DNA from: Brachypodius melanocephalos | Taxonomy: Eukaryota > Chordata > Aves > Passeriformes > Pycnonotidae | Assembly: GCA_013398615.1 (NCBI GenBank) | Contig: VZSR01001459.1 | Location: 5,767,051 to 5,831,050, forward strand | Direction: 5' to 3' | DNA: 64,000 nucleotides | Part shown: positions 14,120 to 25,380 of the stretch, piece by piece | How the letters are laid out: every line of letters begins with the position of its first letter | Numbering within the stretch: the stretch's first letter is position 1 | The notes under the pieces: model-generated | Database searches by the model: none | What the model saw: only the letters and a program-made list of their open reading frames with translations | What the model was told of the DNA's origin: nothing | Translations under genes and position numbers: made by a program

Positions 14120-15290
14120 ACATCAAAGTTGGGGTTTTTTCAAAGTACACAATATCTGCCCAGCTTTGTTTGTGTTGAGGGAGTGGCTGGATTTTAGGCA
14201 GCTTCTTTTTCAAAGGTTTTTTTTTTTGTTAATAACTAAATGAAAAACCCAGAGTTGAGGTTTTCCTCTCAAAAAACAAGCTAGAGATTAAGGATATGAA
14301 GAAAGAAGTCAGTCTCTTCCCACTCTAATTGTACTGAGACACTGACTTGAGGGCTCCGAAATTACAGATGTGTAATCCAAGACAATGAACTCTTTACTGA
14401 AGGATTAGCAAACCATGCAAAACTGATTCCTTATTCAAATGCCTTGCAATTGTAAGGGCATCTGTTCCACTTTGCAAGTCATCCCAAAGGCTTTGTTTGT
14501 TTTGATTTCCTGTTCCTTTATGAAGACAGGGCACTTTGCATTATTTTCACACCGTTTAGTAAGCATTATTGTTTAGTCTAATAAGGGACAGTTAATGAAA
14601 TTCAATAAATATTTTTTAAAACCTTATTTTTCTTTTGAGTTACAATACAAGCCCTCACAAACGTAAAAACCGTAACTGTTTTTAGCCAAAAGCCAAGTGT
14701 ATAAAAATGTAACCCAAAACATCAGGACCTGAAGAAAAAACTGTTTTGTTTCTCCAAGGTCTACTAGGGGCAGTTAAAAAAATATATGCAGGTTTAAATA
14801 ATATTACTAATACGAAACAGTTCTGCACAAATTATGCCAGAGTCAGAGCTGGGGACTAACAGAGAGAATGATGCCATCATTCCAGCTTGTAGAAGTGGAA
14901 TAGTTCTGGAAACCATTTAAAATGTCACAAGAGGAAGGGTGGATGGAGTGTGTGACCTTTGGAAATTGAAGGGTGGATCTCAACAAAAATATCCCATTTA
15001 CCCTGAGCCATATTGCTCCTGCAGGGCCAGGAGAGATGCTGGCCCACCTATTTGGTTCAGAAGGTAAAGCATAAAATTACAATTAAGGGGGAAAAAAACC
15101 CCAAAACCTAATCTGCCAACATAGCAGCCCAATGCAAAAGCTGCCAAACTGCTCTGGAAGCAGGCAGCCTCTTCCACAGCTCTCTCTCAGATCAGCAGAT
15201 AACAAAGCCTGGATGACTGCCTAGGCTTACTTTGTTTCCCAACACCAGATCCTTGCAGGAAGCCCCAGACCGAAGCCATCAAAGACACTG
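14120..15290. other. AT-rich intronic stretch without features
   Basis: No open frame of note, no recognisable repeat body and no CpG cluster. There is a short T run near 14217-14227. I see nothing else to annotate. Confidence 0.6.
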
Positions 15291-17638
15291 ATTAAAGGCA
15301 CTGATTCTGTGGATCTCTCTGGGCTGCCAGCTCTGAGCCCTCACCTGTCAAAGCACTGCAACAGCTACACCGAGGCGAGACCACATCCATAAACCGAGAA
15401 CACAAAACAACACGTGTCGAGAGAGACAGAGAAAATGATGATAGTGGTGAAAATGATGTTTCTGCAGGAGCAGGTCTTGCAGGCTCAGCAGCACTGTCAC
15501 TCAGCACTGGGAAGATGCTGCTGTTCCCCTGTCCTGCAGGAGATGCCTCCGGTGACAGGGCAACGGGAGCGGAGAAGATCTCCAGAGATCACGGGGGATG
15601 ACCCAGCCCTGCGCCCTTGGTGCAGAAAGGTCACTTCATACTCCGTTTCTAAAAGGCAAAAATAAATCTCTTCCGCAGCTGAGCTAGAGAAAAACTCTGT
15701 AGAAATATGGATTAGGAGGATCTGCATTTTGCTGCTCCACTAATTGGGATGTGGAGCTGGAAGGAGCTCAGACATGATGCATCAATCTGAGTACCAGCCC
15801 TCCAAATACCACTGAGTGCTCACAGCAAGGATCCCAACCTTCAGCTAACATTTTGCCTCAAATTCTTCATAGTCCTTCTATAAATTCACAGCACTTGCTC
15901 TTACAGAACCACTACTCTGTGCTTTTCACCAAGAAATTTAAGTCACTTGCAGCACACAAAGATCAAAACCAAATGCCTTGATTTACAAGTTCCAGTCAAA
16001 GTCAAAGGAAGTGGGAAAAAAACCCACCCAAACACCTGAAATAACTAGCAGGCATAGCTCGTGTCTGGAGCTAAGTAAAGGAATGCAAATAAAAAAACTT
16101 GGCCAATTATTTTTAAAAACCTCAAGAGAGGTCCCAAAGATCCTGCCCTTGCCCGCAGCCCAGACCCTGCTAATGCAATAGAAAAAGCCCTTGAGGCAGG
16201 CAGCAGCATCTTCTCAGCTTCCACATTACTTCAAACTGAGCCATGCTGAAATCTAATGAGAGAGGGCTCAAATCATCAGTTCTGCACAGCCACAAAAGTG
16301 CTGCTCTGAATATCTTTACACCTTAATGCAGCTGCCCTGGGGCAAATGTTTCCCTGTGCATGCATACACTGCCAAAGGAGCAAGTGTGTTTCTCAGGCAT
16401 CAGATCAAGAGATACAGGAACAGCCAGAAGAGATGCATGAATGATCACAGCCTGAGCTGAACCAGAAGGAAATGACAATCCCCAAACTCAGGAATGCAAG
16501 GTGCTACTTGGCTGTCAAACCTGCTAAAAAACGGTTCTTACATTTCTAACATGGAAGATGAATTTAAATCTCATGATAGCAGGTCAATAATTCACTCATG
16601 CAGGAGTTGTAACTCGGTCTTAAAAACATGGAACAACATGCAGGATGGTGTTAACATCCTCTTTTGCAATGCTGTTGAATGACTGCTCATAATTAGACCA
16701 TAATTGTGATTTAATTGCTCTGTGATCTGACTGGCCATAAAGAGGGAGCCAGGAGTCCCATCCCAATGGGTGGAAAGATTAACTTTACTGTGGAAAGCAT
16801 AACCCCCTTTCATGCCATTAGAACTATCACATTAATTCCTGGAAATTTTTATAACAGGCACGATGTGGCTCTTGGGCTCTCTTGTCCCTCTCTGGATTGC
16901 TACTCCGTGGCTCAGGAGAGGATGGACGACTGCTTTGCCACAAGCAGGATCAGCTTCCAAATCCTGGCAAGTTCTACACTGTAAATTCAGGCACAGCGAA
17001 GATAAGGTCTTCCTCGAGGCAGTATTTTAATACAAGACATACACATTGCATGATTACTAAGTGCAGCACTTGTTCAAAGAAAGAAGACTACTGATTTGTA
17101 GCAAAGTACCCTCCAAGTGAGAGAAGAGATTCTGCCTTTTTTATTTTAGGTTTCACTGGTGACTACTCCAATAGTCAGAGTCGAAAACAGGCCTTATAAA
17201 TCTAGAATACAAGAGCATCTCCCAGGTTTTCAGACGGCAAGATTTCTTTCTGTCCACTTGAAACCCACCTGGGTCCAAAAAGAATTTGGGTCAGATGGAA
17301 AAAATGACTGAGAGAAGTCACCATGCAAGCGACCGGCATCGAGCGAGCAGAGACTGAAGGAAAACACTTTTTGGAGCTCATGCATGACACTGCAGAGGTA
17401 AAGTGGGAACAGCAAGAGCTCACTCTCTAAACAGCCTCTCCCTTTGCTGGCCCAGCACATCAATCCCAAGCTCTGCTCTACACAGGCACCAGCACTCACT
17501 GCTGGGCTTCTCCAATGTCAGAATGGGCACTTAGCGTGGGATGTTCAGCATCACCACTCACAAATTGACACTCTTCTTCCCTGTGTTTGCTAAACCACCA
17601 AACATGCAGGAATTTACATATGTATCAACTTTCCCTTC

Positions 17639-17657
17639 TTTTTTTTTTTTTTTTTTT
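17639..17657 (+). repeat. Poly(T) tract, 19 bases
   Basis: An uninterrupted T run within intronic DNA. No target-site duplication or retrocopy body is visible beside it. Confidence 0.9.
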
Positions 17658-18669
17658 AATGTTTTACAAAACATCCCAAAAATAACAAACAGAAATTGTC
17701 TCATGAGCTCTCCCAGGCAAATAAAAAGATTCAAGTACCAGCTCAGGCAAACTTTCTGAAAGAAGCTGGTTTTGTTCACATTAATATATGTAACTGAGTT
17801 TAACATCTCATGTGTAGCAGATGCCAGCCTGACATTGAAGCATTGAGTCATTGCACTGTATTTCAGAATTTATCTTAGGGTCAAGTTAATGTTTGAAAAG
17901 AAACAAATGCAGCTGATAGCACTGGGTAAACAGTGACTGTTTCTGCTTGGGATCATGCCTGCTCCTGTCTGCCCTGTACAGGGCTAAAAAAAAACCCCAC
18001 AAGCACCCTCAACTCCTCCCTACCGTGGGATCACCCCAGCTGCAAAACCCTATCACAATTATTAATTGCATAAACTGCTCTCAGAACCTCCTGGTTTCAA
18101 AGCAATTGGTCATTAGGAGCTTGGGATTCTGAGACGTTTTTAGGCAAACAAAGTGTTGAAATGAGAACTAAAAAAAAACAATTTAAAAATAAATTTACAG
18201 GCATATTAACTTTGACTATTTCCCATAGCAAGCATCTGGCTTGGGGTGGTTTGGCACAGGTCATCAAACCAAGGAGCAAAAAAACCTGGAAATCTCTCTG
18301 AATGTGCCCATCTCTCACTGAGGGAGAATGAAAACCCAGATAGCCTGCCTCAAACAAAACATGGTCCTTTTTTTTACAGACACAGTCTGAATCCTTCTTT
18401 TTTGAAGGGTGGCACAACAAACTTCTCTCCTGTTGTGCTGGACTCTTTTAACCAAGACCCATGAGACGAAATGGTGCACCCAATTTTATAACTGATCTAT
18501 CCAATGCAATCAATTATGAATTCATCAAAGTCAGCTATTTTGACAAATGTGAAATGTATTCAAGGAAGCTACAATATTCACAGTACAGCTGGGAAATCAC
18601 TATGTTAAGGCAATGCCAGCTTTATACTAGAATATGTGACCACTGCTCCTGTAATTCAATCTATTAATT

Positions 18670-19950
18670 CCATACTCTCTGACCAAGTAATAATAAAAGT
18701 GCATTTATTAACTCCACAGAAGTTAATTGCCAATTTCATCAGAACTCAGGCACAGATGTAAGATGGAAACAGTCAGTCATAAAAACACTACATGTTAACT
18801 GAGGTTTTTTCACACATTTGACAGTTCTGAAAGTTACTAAGATACATGGCAGCAAGATTCTTCCTCTCTCTCCCCCAAAACAGGCAACTATAATGGTACA
18901 GTTTTATTGTCAAATGTAATAGCAAAAAAGGGTGCATAAGGGGAAAAGAAAGGGAAAGCTCCATCAAAGTCCTTTAGACTTCTTCACTCTTCCTCCCAGT
19001 GTAAGCAAAGGACCAAGAAATCCCACATGACCAGTATCAAATTCCAGCATTCCCATTAAGAGATTTCATAGAAGTTCCTCCTTTTTATACTTACTTTTTG
19101 AGCTTACCACTCACAAAAGCAAGAAAAAAATATTGCACGTGAACCTGTAAGTCTACAAATTCTGGTTTAACCATAAAGCCCATGCACAGCCTATTCCACC
19201 TACATTTCACATCCTAGTCTCTTCTCTTTCACCAAGTGCAAGGTCAGAACCGTTATTTTCTCTGCTCATGCTTGCAGATGACTAACTTAGAGTAAATTTC
19301 CTGTTTTTCCAGCCTTGTAAATGTAACACAAAACAGACAGGCAATAAAATGTATACATTTCCAGGTTAATATTGCCCCAGCACTTCAGCATCAATCAGTT
19401 AGGGACTACGAACTGGGAGGAGGAAGAAAATCATAGTTTGTTTCATCATACAAAGAAACACGTTTACAATCTTATCTGCACGCTCCTTCGCTGTCTGCTG
19501 TAGTGCCACACAATGACAGCTGCCATTCCCATAATCAGGTTTTTAATCAACACAGAAGTAATGCATTTTAATTAAAATACTCTCCTTTTCTATGCTTATG
19601 ATTCTGATACATGAGGGAGATCCCTGCTTTGCACAGAACAGCATGTAGATGCCAGGCTATCATTGACAGGCACAGAGAACTGCTTTCCAGACTACAAAAA
19701 TATTTAGTGATTTAAAAATCAAATATTTATTTCTATTCCACATTCTTGGCTAATAAAGCATTTTTTATAAATACAGAGGAAAAAAAAAAGGAAATTACAA
19801 TCCCACAGTAACCAAGGGCTGGTTCTCAGCTCTAGATAGGAATAGTCCAAGGTTTTAGTGCCTGCCCTGACTTGCAGATAGGTTTTGAACCCTTTCCCCC
19901 TGCCTTCCAGGTAAACTGAACCAACACACTAAAACTCAGCTCTCTGCCCG
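18670..19950. other. AT-rich intronic stretch without features
   Basis: About 1.3 kb with many stop codons in all frames and no repeat family I recognise. Compared with conserved regulatory DNA it shows nothing decisive by eye. Cross-species alignment would be needed to call an enhancer. Confidence 0.55.
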
Positions 19951-21709
19951 TTCTTTTGACCATATCCTGGAGCTGTGACACATTTACCACCAAGTTCTGT
20001 CATTTGCAGTTTATTCCCAGGACATGTTTTACTTATACTAACCCATGTTTCCAAAACAACAAGAAGTTTGATCACAAATTGTTTGGTTGGGAAGGGTTTT
20101 ATACACACCTTCCGTCATCGACCAACACCAATCACATTGCAACACCACAGGCTGTATTTTAATACTTCTGTTAAAACAATCAGTATGAAAAAAAACCTCT
20201 GCCTAATTTCCTCATACTTTTCTTCATGCTTTTCTCCCCCTCCCACTTGGGCAGGGAAACCAGCAGGCTGAGTTTCCCTCACCACATCGCAGTGAAGTGA
20301 ACGCAGCAGGGAAAATAGGGATTTGTTTAAGGAAAACTGGTTTTTTGGGGAGTTCGACAGTGCTTGCTGGAATATTGCTACCGAATCCTGAAGGGACTAA
20401 CAAGTCACTGTGCTTTGGTGGATCACCTCCGGGGCAGGTGGTGGGAGTGCACAGGGCTCAGCTCCTCTCCGACACCCCATCGCTGTGATCTGCTCTGGCT
20501 TCGCAGGTTTGAAGGATGGCTGTGAAACAAGTGCCTGCAGCCCTTCATCTCAGCTCATCAGTGAGCCCAGGGACAAGACTTCAGGTGACAGTCCTGCCAG
20601 CTGGCCAGAAATTCTGTCTGCAGCTACCAGCTGGGCTGAACGAAGCACAGGGAAAAAAACCTTCGTGCCACAAGCCAGAGAGAAACCCCGACCTTTAGGA
20701 TGCACACGTCTGGATGACAAATAAACTTTCCCCTAAGGAATCTCTTGGGCAACACGAAGAAAACTTCCCTTCCTTCCTGCACTTGGAGCTGACCTCGGGG
20801 TGCTCCTCCACCCCTCACACCTCCGGCTGTCCAGCTGCAGTCCTGCTCCTCCTGCCCATCCAACCAGCCTCGGTGGCTGCAGCAGCACCAACAGTTCTTT
20901 GGCACCAAACTCAAATCCTTGCCCTGGAAATCACAAGCCTATTAGCCAGGCCTGTTAGCTAACCTGTTGAGCGGCTGTTGAGTGTACACGGATGTGAAGT
21001 GGCATCTTTTTAATCCAGCATGGGAGAACTCTTCCTATCCTCTTCCTCAGCCAAACAGGAGAGCTACCTGTCTGCTCCTTCACCTGTGCACTGCAGTGCT
21101 GCAGCACGGATGTGCCCTCACCTAGGGCAAACCAGGGGGGAAAAGGTAAATCTGATCAGCCTTTCAGCCAGAGAGGGAAGATGCTGGAGTGTCCGAGCGT
21201 TTTCTTCCCACGCCGGCAGCCGGCAAACACATGCTGCACTTTCTGAACAAGACTCCACTAATCACTCAGCAGCTCCAAAGGATGCTCAGCTGCTGGAGGA
21301 GGGGATCCTTGCCCCATTCCCTCAGCATTGAAGCTCTCTCAGCCTCTCCAAGGGTCAGCCGGACACCGAGATCCCCCGGACAAGCGCGGGTTTCCCCGCC
21401 CCGCTGGCGGCTCCGCGGTGCCTTTGGGAAAGTCTCACGCAATTGCTCGCTGCGCTTAGCGCAGGGCAGGGGACAGCGGGGCGGCTGCAGCCGGGTCCGG
21501 AGCAGGAGGTGCCTGAGCATCAGTGCCCTGACAGAAGGTGCGCACACGCGTGGGTGCAACGGGACCCCCGTCCCTTCCTCTGCCGGGGCCCTGCGCTGCC
21601 CCGAAGGGCTGATGTTCGCCACCTCGGGCACCGCACTCGCCCGCGGCCACCCAGCCCCGCACCCTCCGCGGGATGCGCGGAGCGGGTCCCCCGTCCCGCC
21701 GCGTCCCCC

Positions 21710-21718
21710 TCGCACCTT
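21710..21718 (-). other. Splice donor of MAGI exon 1
   Basis: On the minus strand the coding sequence reads CAAG and then GTGCGAG, with GT at 21715-21714. The junction falls after the first base of a glycine codon (phase 1). In MAGI1 as I remember it, the protein continues with G after VRQ, which fits this junction. The donor explains why recognisable homology stops here although the reading frame continues. Confidence 0.85.
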
Positions 21719-22001
21719 GTCGGACGGCTTTCACCACGATGGGGTCCTTGCAGCTCCGGATCACTTCCAGCACGTCGTAGCGCGGCAGCCCCGACACGCG
21801 GACCCCCTGCACCTCCAGCAGCAGCTCGCCCTCGCTCAGCGCCGCCTCGCCGTCCCCCGCCGCCGGGCCCGCGTACGGGAACTCGCCGTGCTCCGCGCCG
21901 CCGAGAAGGGCGAAGCCCAGCTGCCCGCCGGGCCCGCGGGTCAGCGCGCACTGCCGCACCCGGCTGGACCAGTGGTTCTTCTTCTGCATGACCCGCGACA
22001 T
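21716..22001 (-). CDS. MAGI1: First coding exon of a MAGI-family scaffold (MAGI1-like), PDZ0 domain; partial gene
   Basis: MAGI proteins are multi-PDZ, WW and guanylate-kinase-like scaffolds that organise receptors and adhesion molecules at tight junctions and synapses; that is family knowledge. This exon encodes the first 95 residues plus one base of codon 96. Visible are KKNHW (7-11), the PDZ carboxylate-binding loop GQLGF (26-30), GGAEHGEFPY (34-43), LLLEVQGVRVSGL (60-72), PRYDVL (73-78) and a closing KAVRQ (91-95). These match the MAGI1 N-terminus as I remember it far better than MAGI2 or MAGI3. The ATG at 22001-21999 has G at -3 and starts with MSR, resembling the family's MSK start. The frame stays open past the splice donor to 21456, but that extension is intronic read-through. 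The segment between strands of the PDZ fold (about 44-57) is shorter than in human MAGI1, and several positions differ, so a MAGI1 paralogue is possible. Family assignment is secure; the exact orthologue is less so. The remaining exons are outside the window. Confidence 0.9.
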
Positions 22002-22073
22002 GGCGCTGCGCGTCCCTCCGCGCCCGCGGAGCGCGCTCGGCAGGTGCGCAGGGGGCGCGGACCCGCCGCCCGC

Positions 22074-22082
22074 TCAGGCCAT
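22074..22082 (-). promoter_or_regulatory. Minimal upstream ORF (Met-Ala-stop) in the likely 5' UTR
   Basis: On the gene's strand an ATG at 22082-22080 is followed by GCC and TGA, so the uORF has two codons. Its stop ends 72 nt before the main ATG at 22001. Bases around it (GGTG before ATG, G after) give an acceptable initiation context. Such very short uORFs commonly reduce or tune translation of the main frame. It matters only if transcription starts upstream of 22082, which is likely but not shown. Confidence 0.45.
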
Positions 22083-22148
22083 CACCGCCCGCACGGCTTC
22101 GCGCCCGCGGAGGGCGCGCACCGCCTCCCGCCCGCTCCTTCTCCCCTC

Positions 22149-22191
22149 TTATCAAGAAAAAAAAAATCAAAATTAAAAAATAATTTTAAAG
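22149..22191 (-). promoter_or_regulatory. AT-rich patch inside the CpG island, possible TATA-like core element
   Basis: About 43 bases made almost only of A and T interrupt the GC-rich island about 150-190 bp upstream of the start codon. Read on the gene's strand it contains TTTAAAAT near 22190-22183, followed by long T runs. A TATA-like role would place transcription start near 22155-22160, giving a 5' UTR of roughly 150 nt. It could equally be a poly(dA:dT) tract that keeps nucleosomes away. The start site cannot be read from sequence alone. Confidence 0.35.
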
Positions 22192-22357
22192 CGCCGAAAA
22201 AGCAAATCAGGGAGCCGCGCGGTGTTGCCGCCCCTCTCCGCAGGCGCTGCGCGGGGCGCGGAGCCTTTCAGGCGGTACAAAGCGCCGTTTGTTTTGTTCC
22301 AGTTCGGTCCGTCCCGCTCCGCCGCGCTCCGCGCCGCCAGCGCAGGCGCCCTGGCAC

Positions 22358-22400
22358 GGCCCGCCCCGGCCCGGCCCGGCCCCCGCCCGCTCCCCGCCCC
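22358..22400 (-). promoter_or_regulatory. GC-box and G-run cluster (Sp1-type sites, G-quadruplex potential)
   Basis: On the gene's strand this stretch has successive runs of three to five G separated by one to three bases. It includes GGGGCGGGG (22392-22400, reverse complement), a classic GC box. Runs of G3 or longer with short loops meet the usual G-quadruplex pattern more than once. It lies about 360-400 bp upstream of the start codon, within the island, so it probably acts as a proximal promoter element bound by Sp/KLF factors. Binding and folding are inferred. Confidence 0.6.
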
Positions 22401-23259
22401 CGGAGCGGCCCGACCGGCGCGGCCCCCCCGCCCCACGTACGGCCCCGGCTCCTCCCCGACAACTTTCCCGAAGGGACAACCCCGTGCCGGAGCCCCCAGG
22501 GCGGTGAGGGTGAACTCCCCCCGGCAGGAATCATCTTTCCCCGGGCGCTCTGCCCCGCGCCCTCGGAGATGCTCATGTTCCAGGGGACGGGGGATGGCAG
22601 ATCTTTGCTTTCCCGGGAGGGTTTCTAGGATTTTCCCCAGTTGCATACCTCTGCAGTCACTTCTTACACGCGCTTGCCAGGTGGTTGTTACAGGAGAGGA
22701 ACACAAACTACAAGTCCTGAGGAAAAACTTGCACAAGCCCGTCATTTAAATGGTGAGTGAAAGTCGTGCTCCTACTCTTAGAGTTCTCCGCTCTACTTTT
22801 TGATTGAGTGCTCGAATTTGAGACATTAATAATGCTCTCGCATTGTCCTGTCCTCGTACACTCGGTTTGAAGCTGGACAGACTAACAGTGAGGTCAGGCT
22901 GCTGGGGGAAGGGACAGGCATGCATTTGTTTGTCCTTGGCCACAACTCTTCAAAGTTACCCAGAACTGGTGCAAAACTCAAAAGAGAAAAGTAAGAGTGC
23001 ACGTACCAGCTGTCCCTTCCAGGTCATGCTCCATGCTTCCAAACCTGAAAGCCAGGCCTCATTTTGAGCAGTCTTATGCATGACCGAACCCCTTCCAGCA
23101 AGGAATTCAGTTGTCAGATGTGTGCGTGCCCTATTTTGCTGCTAATCGGGACTGAGAAGTGACACAGGGAAACAAAGACTCTGGTCTGGCTCCATGTGCT
23201 GCCTGAATGTGTACTCAGACACCACAGCCCGCAGACTTTCCCTGCTGCCCCTGTCGCTC

Positions 23260-23640
23260 TTTCATCTCACGTCCTCCCAGCCAAGCGTGTCCTGCAGTGA
23301 TCCGCGGTGCGGGAGAGGCGGCAGGCTCGGCAAGCCTCGGTACCTGGGGAGAAGCTCAGCCTAACACCGCCCGATGCTGGCCCAGCTGATCAGCCAGGCT
23401 TAGCTCACAGACCTAAGAGAGGTGAGCGGGGTGGTGTTTTCCCTGCCCTTGCACCCGTCCCGGATGAAGCGGGATGAAGCCTGTCCTTCCCTCACGCCCT
23501 GCGGTCCATCACTCCTTTCCCCAGCTGCAATCTCTCATCCGGCTCTTTTGTAGAGCTCCCATCGCTGCTCTGCAGCCGCGGGAGCCGCGGGCTCCGGCCC
23601 GAGCGGCACAGCCACAATCAGGCAGGGGAATGGAAGGCTT
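23260..23640. other. Weak secondary GC/CpG cluster upstream of the main island
   Basis: Moderate CpG content returns here, including ccgcggg twice near 23576-23600 and scattered CpG from 23296 to 23360. It is far weaker than the main island and may be its shore, or a minor upstream promoter. No coding exon is recognisable. Confidence 0.35.
23461..23480. repeat. 10-bp tandem duplication
   Basis: The unit ggatgaagc with its preceding base occurs twice in direct tandem. It is a small slippage-type repeat. Confidence 0.8.
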
Positions 23641-25380
23641 GGCCGATGTCACATAGCACAGCAGTGAGTCAGCTCCATCCCCTGTGCCTCAGGCACCTCT
23701 GTCCAGGTCTCCATGGGAAGCAGATGGGATTGCCAGGGCTCAGGAAGTCCTTCCAAGGGAGGGGGCAAAGCCCGCCTTCTTGGGTAAAAGTAGACTCATG
23801 AAGTTCAATGTACCTGCTGTGTCTAGCCCTCATTTGCTTCCAAGAGGTTTCTTTCCGTTTGGAACTTTGGTTTCATCCTTAAAGCCGTGCTGATCCCATA
23901 TATTTAAGCAATAACTGCCTCACATCTGCTTTTGCTGGCTCAGCTGCCCAATTTGTCACTTTCAGGATGACAGCACACTTTATTGTGCCTTCACCAGTAA
24001 AGATCCGATTGGTCATCAGGCTGGATCCCTTGGGCAGCAAATGCTCCAGAGGTCTGTAGACCCTACAGAGCAGCAGCAGGGCTTGTGGGGAGGGGTTTCT
24101 CTCTCATTTGTGCACTGATAGTTGTGTCACACACGTGAGCTCATGGTGTAGGGAGCCCCTTGTTCACAGCCCAGAGCTGGCTGTGACATATTTTCATCAC
24201 CATAATTTTGCAGGATGCCTTATGTGACAGCCCTGCTAAGCTAAAAATCATCTGGGATCCATGTGAGCATCACATGAGCTGTGGTTGCCCTGAATAAATC
24301 TTACAGAACTACTCATGCCTTATGGAAAAATTTTTGAAAAGAACTATTTAGAAAAACAAGTTTTGATAGTAAAATTTATGAGATGACAGACTTCCAAGGG
24401 CCCTTTTTGGTTTGCTTACAAACACTGCAACTGTAATGAAAGTGTGAGCTGTCCCTATTGTAATCCTAACACTGCACTCATGTCTGGGCCACCGTGTTCC
24501 TAAAATTGCTCTTGCTGGTAATTAACTAAACCAACTAACCTCAAACAGAACTTTATCTTGATTTTCAGATTTTCACTTCAGTTGTTCTCCTGGACCAATT
24601 TCCAATTTTCCATTTTATCTCCTTACTGCATCCAGGTGGTCAGTCTGGATAACCCTAGATCCTGAAAGCTGGCACCACTTAGAGCAGCTCAAACATAGCC
24701 AAGGGTTTTTGTTGTCCTGATTGCTGACTCTGTGACTGCCCAGAGCCTTACTGCTGCAATGAGATTATTTCAGGGCACAGCTGCTCCAACCACCTTTATT
24801 AAAGGAAGCCCTTGGTCAGCCTTTTACAGCACTGAGCCCTTGACCAGTGGCCAGGCTGCTTCTGCCCAGAAGGGTCCCTGACACCAGCTGATGGATAATT
24901 GGGTTATTACTCCATACAAACCTGGCATTGCATTGCACTGCAGAGCCTGCCTGCTCTCCCAGGGGACAGTGGTCCTGCCTTTGCAGGGGATGGATTTAAT
25001 GATTAACAGACTGTCTTCATCTTTAACAACTGCAGTTCTAATAATGCTACTATACTTTTTGTGAGGGTCTCTAAGCACTGCACAAACAGTAATTAAGGAA
25101 TCCTCACAGGGCACCAACCTGGGGAACAGCTGAACATTAACACAGGGCAGGGAGAAGCTCAGGGCACATTCCTCATTCGAGGATGGCTTTCTGCAGCCAT
25201 TCTACTTCACCTGCAGCTGGTCTAGCCTCATCTCCTGCAGCTCTGCATGCTCTTTACCAGCCCACAACCCATGACAGCACTGTAAAAACTGATTTGGGTG
25301 GGCTCAGGCCTTTAAGCAGAGCCCCATTCCCTCGCTCTTTTGTCTGCAGTCACTCTGGCCCATGCATTGGCAGCTGCTAA

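Larger units (their letters stand above)
1..21715 (-). other. 5' part of MAGI intron 1, non-coding
   Basis: This is everything downstream of the exon 1 donor on the gene's strand, extending beyond the window. I compared the translated frames on the minus strand with what I remember of MAGI exon 2 (the stretch after VRQG, including a DLRHFL-like motif) and saw no match. MAGI1 is known for a very long first intron, so an intron of more than 21.7 kb is expected. Open frames up to about 150 codons here have no recognisable domains or coherent composition. The interval holds one CR1 fragment, A/T homopolymer tracts and short tandem duplications, listed separately. Enhancers or alternative first exons could be present but cannot be told from sequence alone. 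Confidence 0.8.
21340..22620. promoter_or_regulatory. CpG island promoter of the MAGI gene
   Basis: This is the only strong CpG island in the window. It is very GC-rich with unsuppressed CpG: for example, 14 CpG dinucleotides occur in the 60 bases at 21841-21900. The flanking DNA is AT-richer and CpG-poor. It covers exon 1, the 5' UTR and the upstream promoter, as expected for a broadly expressed vertebrate gene. The edges are judged by eye and are approximate. CpG islands often fire in both directions, so an antisense or divergent non-coding transcript toward higher coordinates is possible, but nothing in the sequence proves one. Long open frames on both strands here come from the lack of AT-rich stop codons, not from extra genes. 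Confidence 0.85.

Noticed and set aside
21456..21715. Continuation of the MAGI frame past the donor
   Set aside because: Family similarity stops exactly at the GT donor, and the following residues are low-complexity, so this is intron read-through.
21520..22170. 216-codon minus-strand frame overlapping the MAGI exon
   Set aside because: It is out of frame with the PDZ-coding frame and of low-complexity arginine/glycine-rich composition. It is a shadow of the real exon.
21189..22628. 479-codon open frame on the plus strand across the CpG island
   Set aside because: It runs antisense to the MAGI exon in very GC-rich DNA, where stop codons are rare. The translation is arginine/proline/alanine-rich without domains, while the minus strand has a recognisable PDZ exon.
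22173..22745. 190-codon minus-strand frame upstream of MAGI
   Set aside because: It covers the promoter and G-run cluster, with biased composition and no homology recognised. It is a CpG-island artefact.
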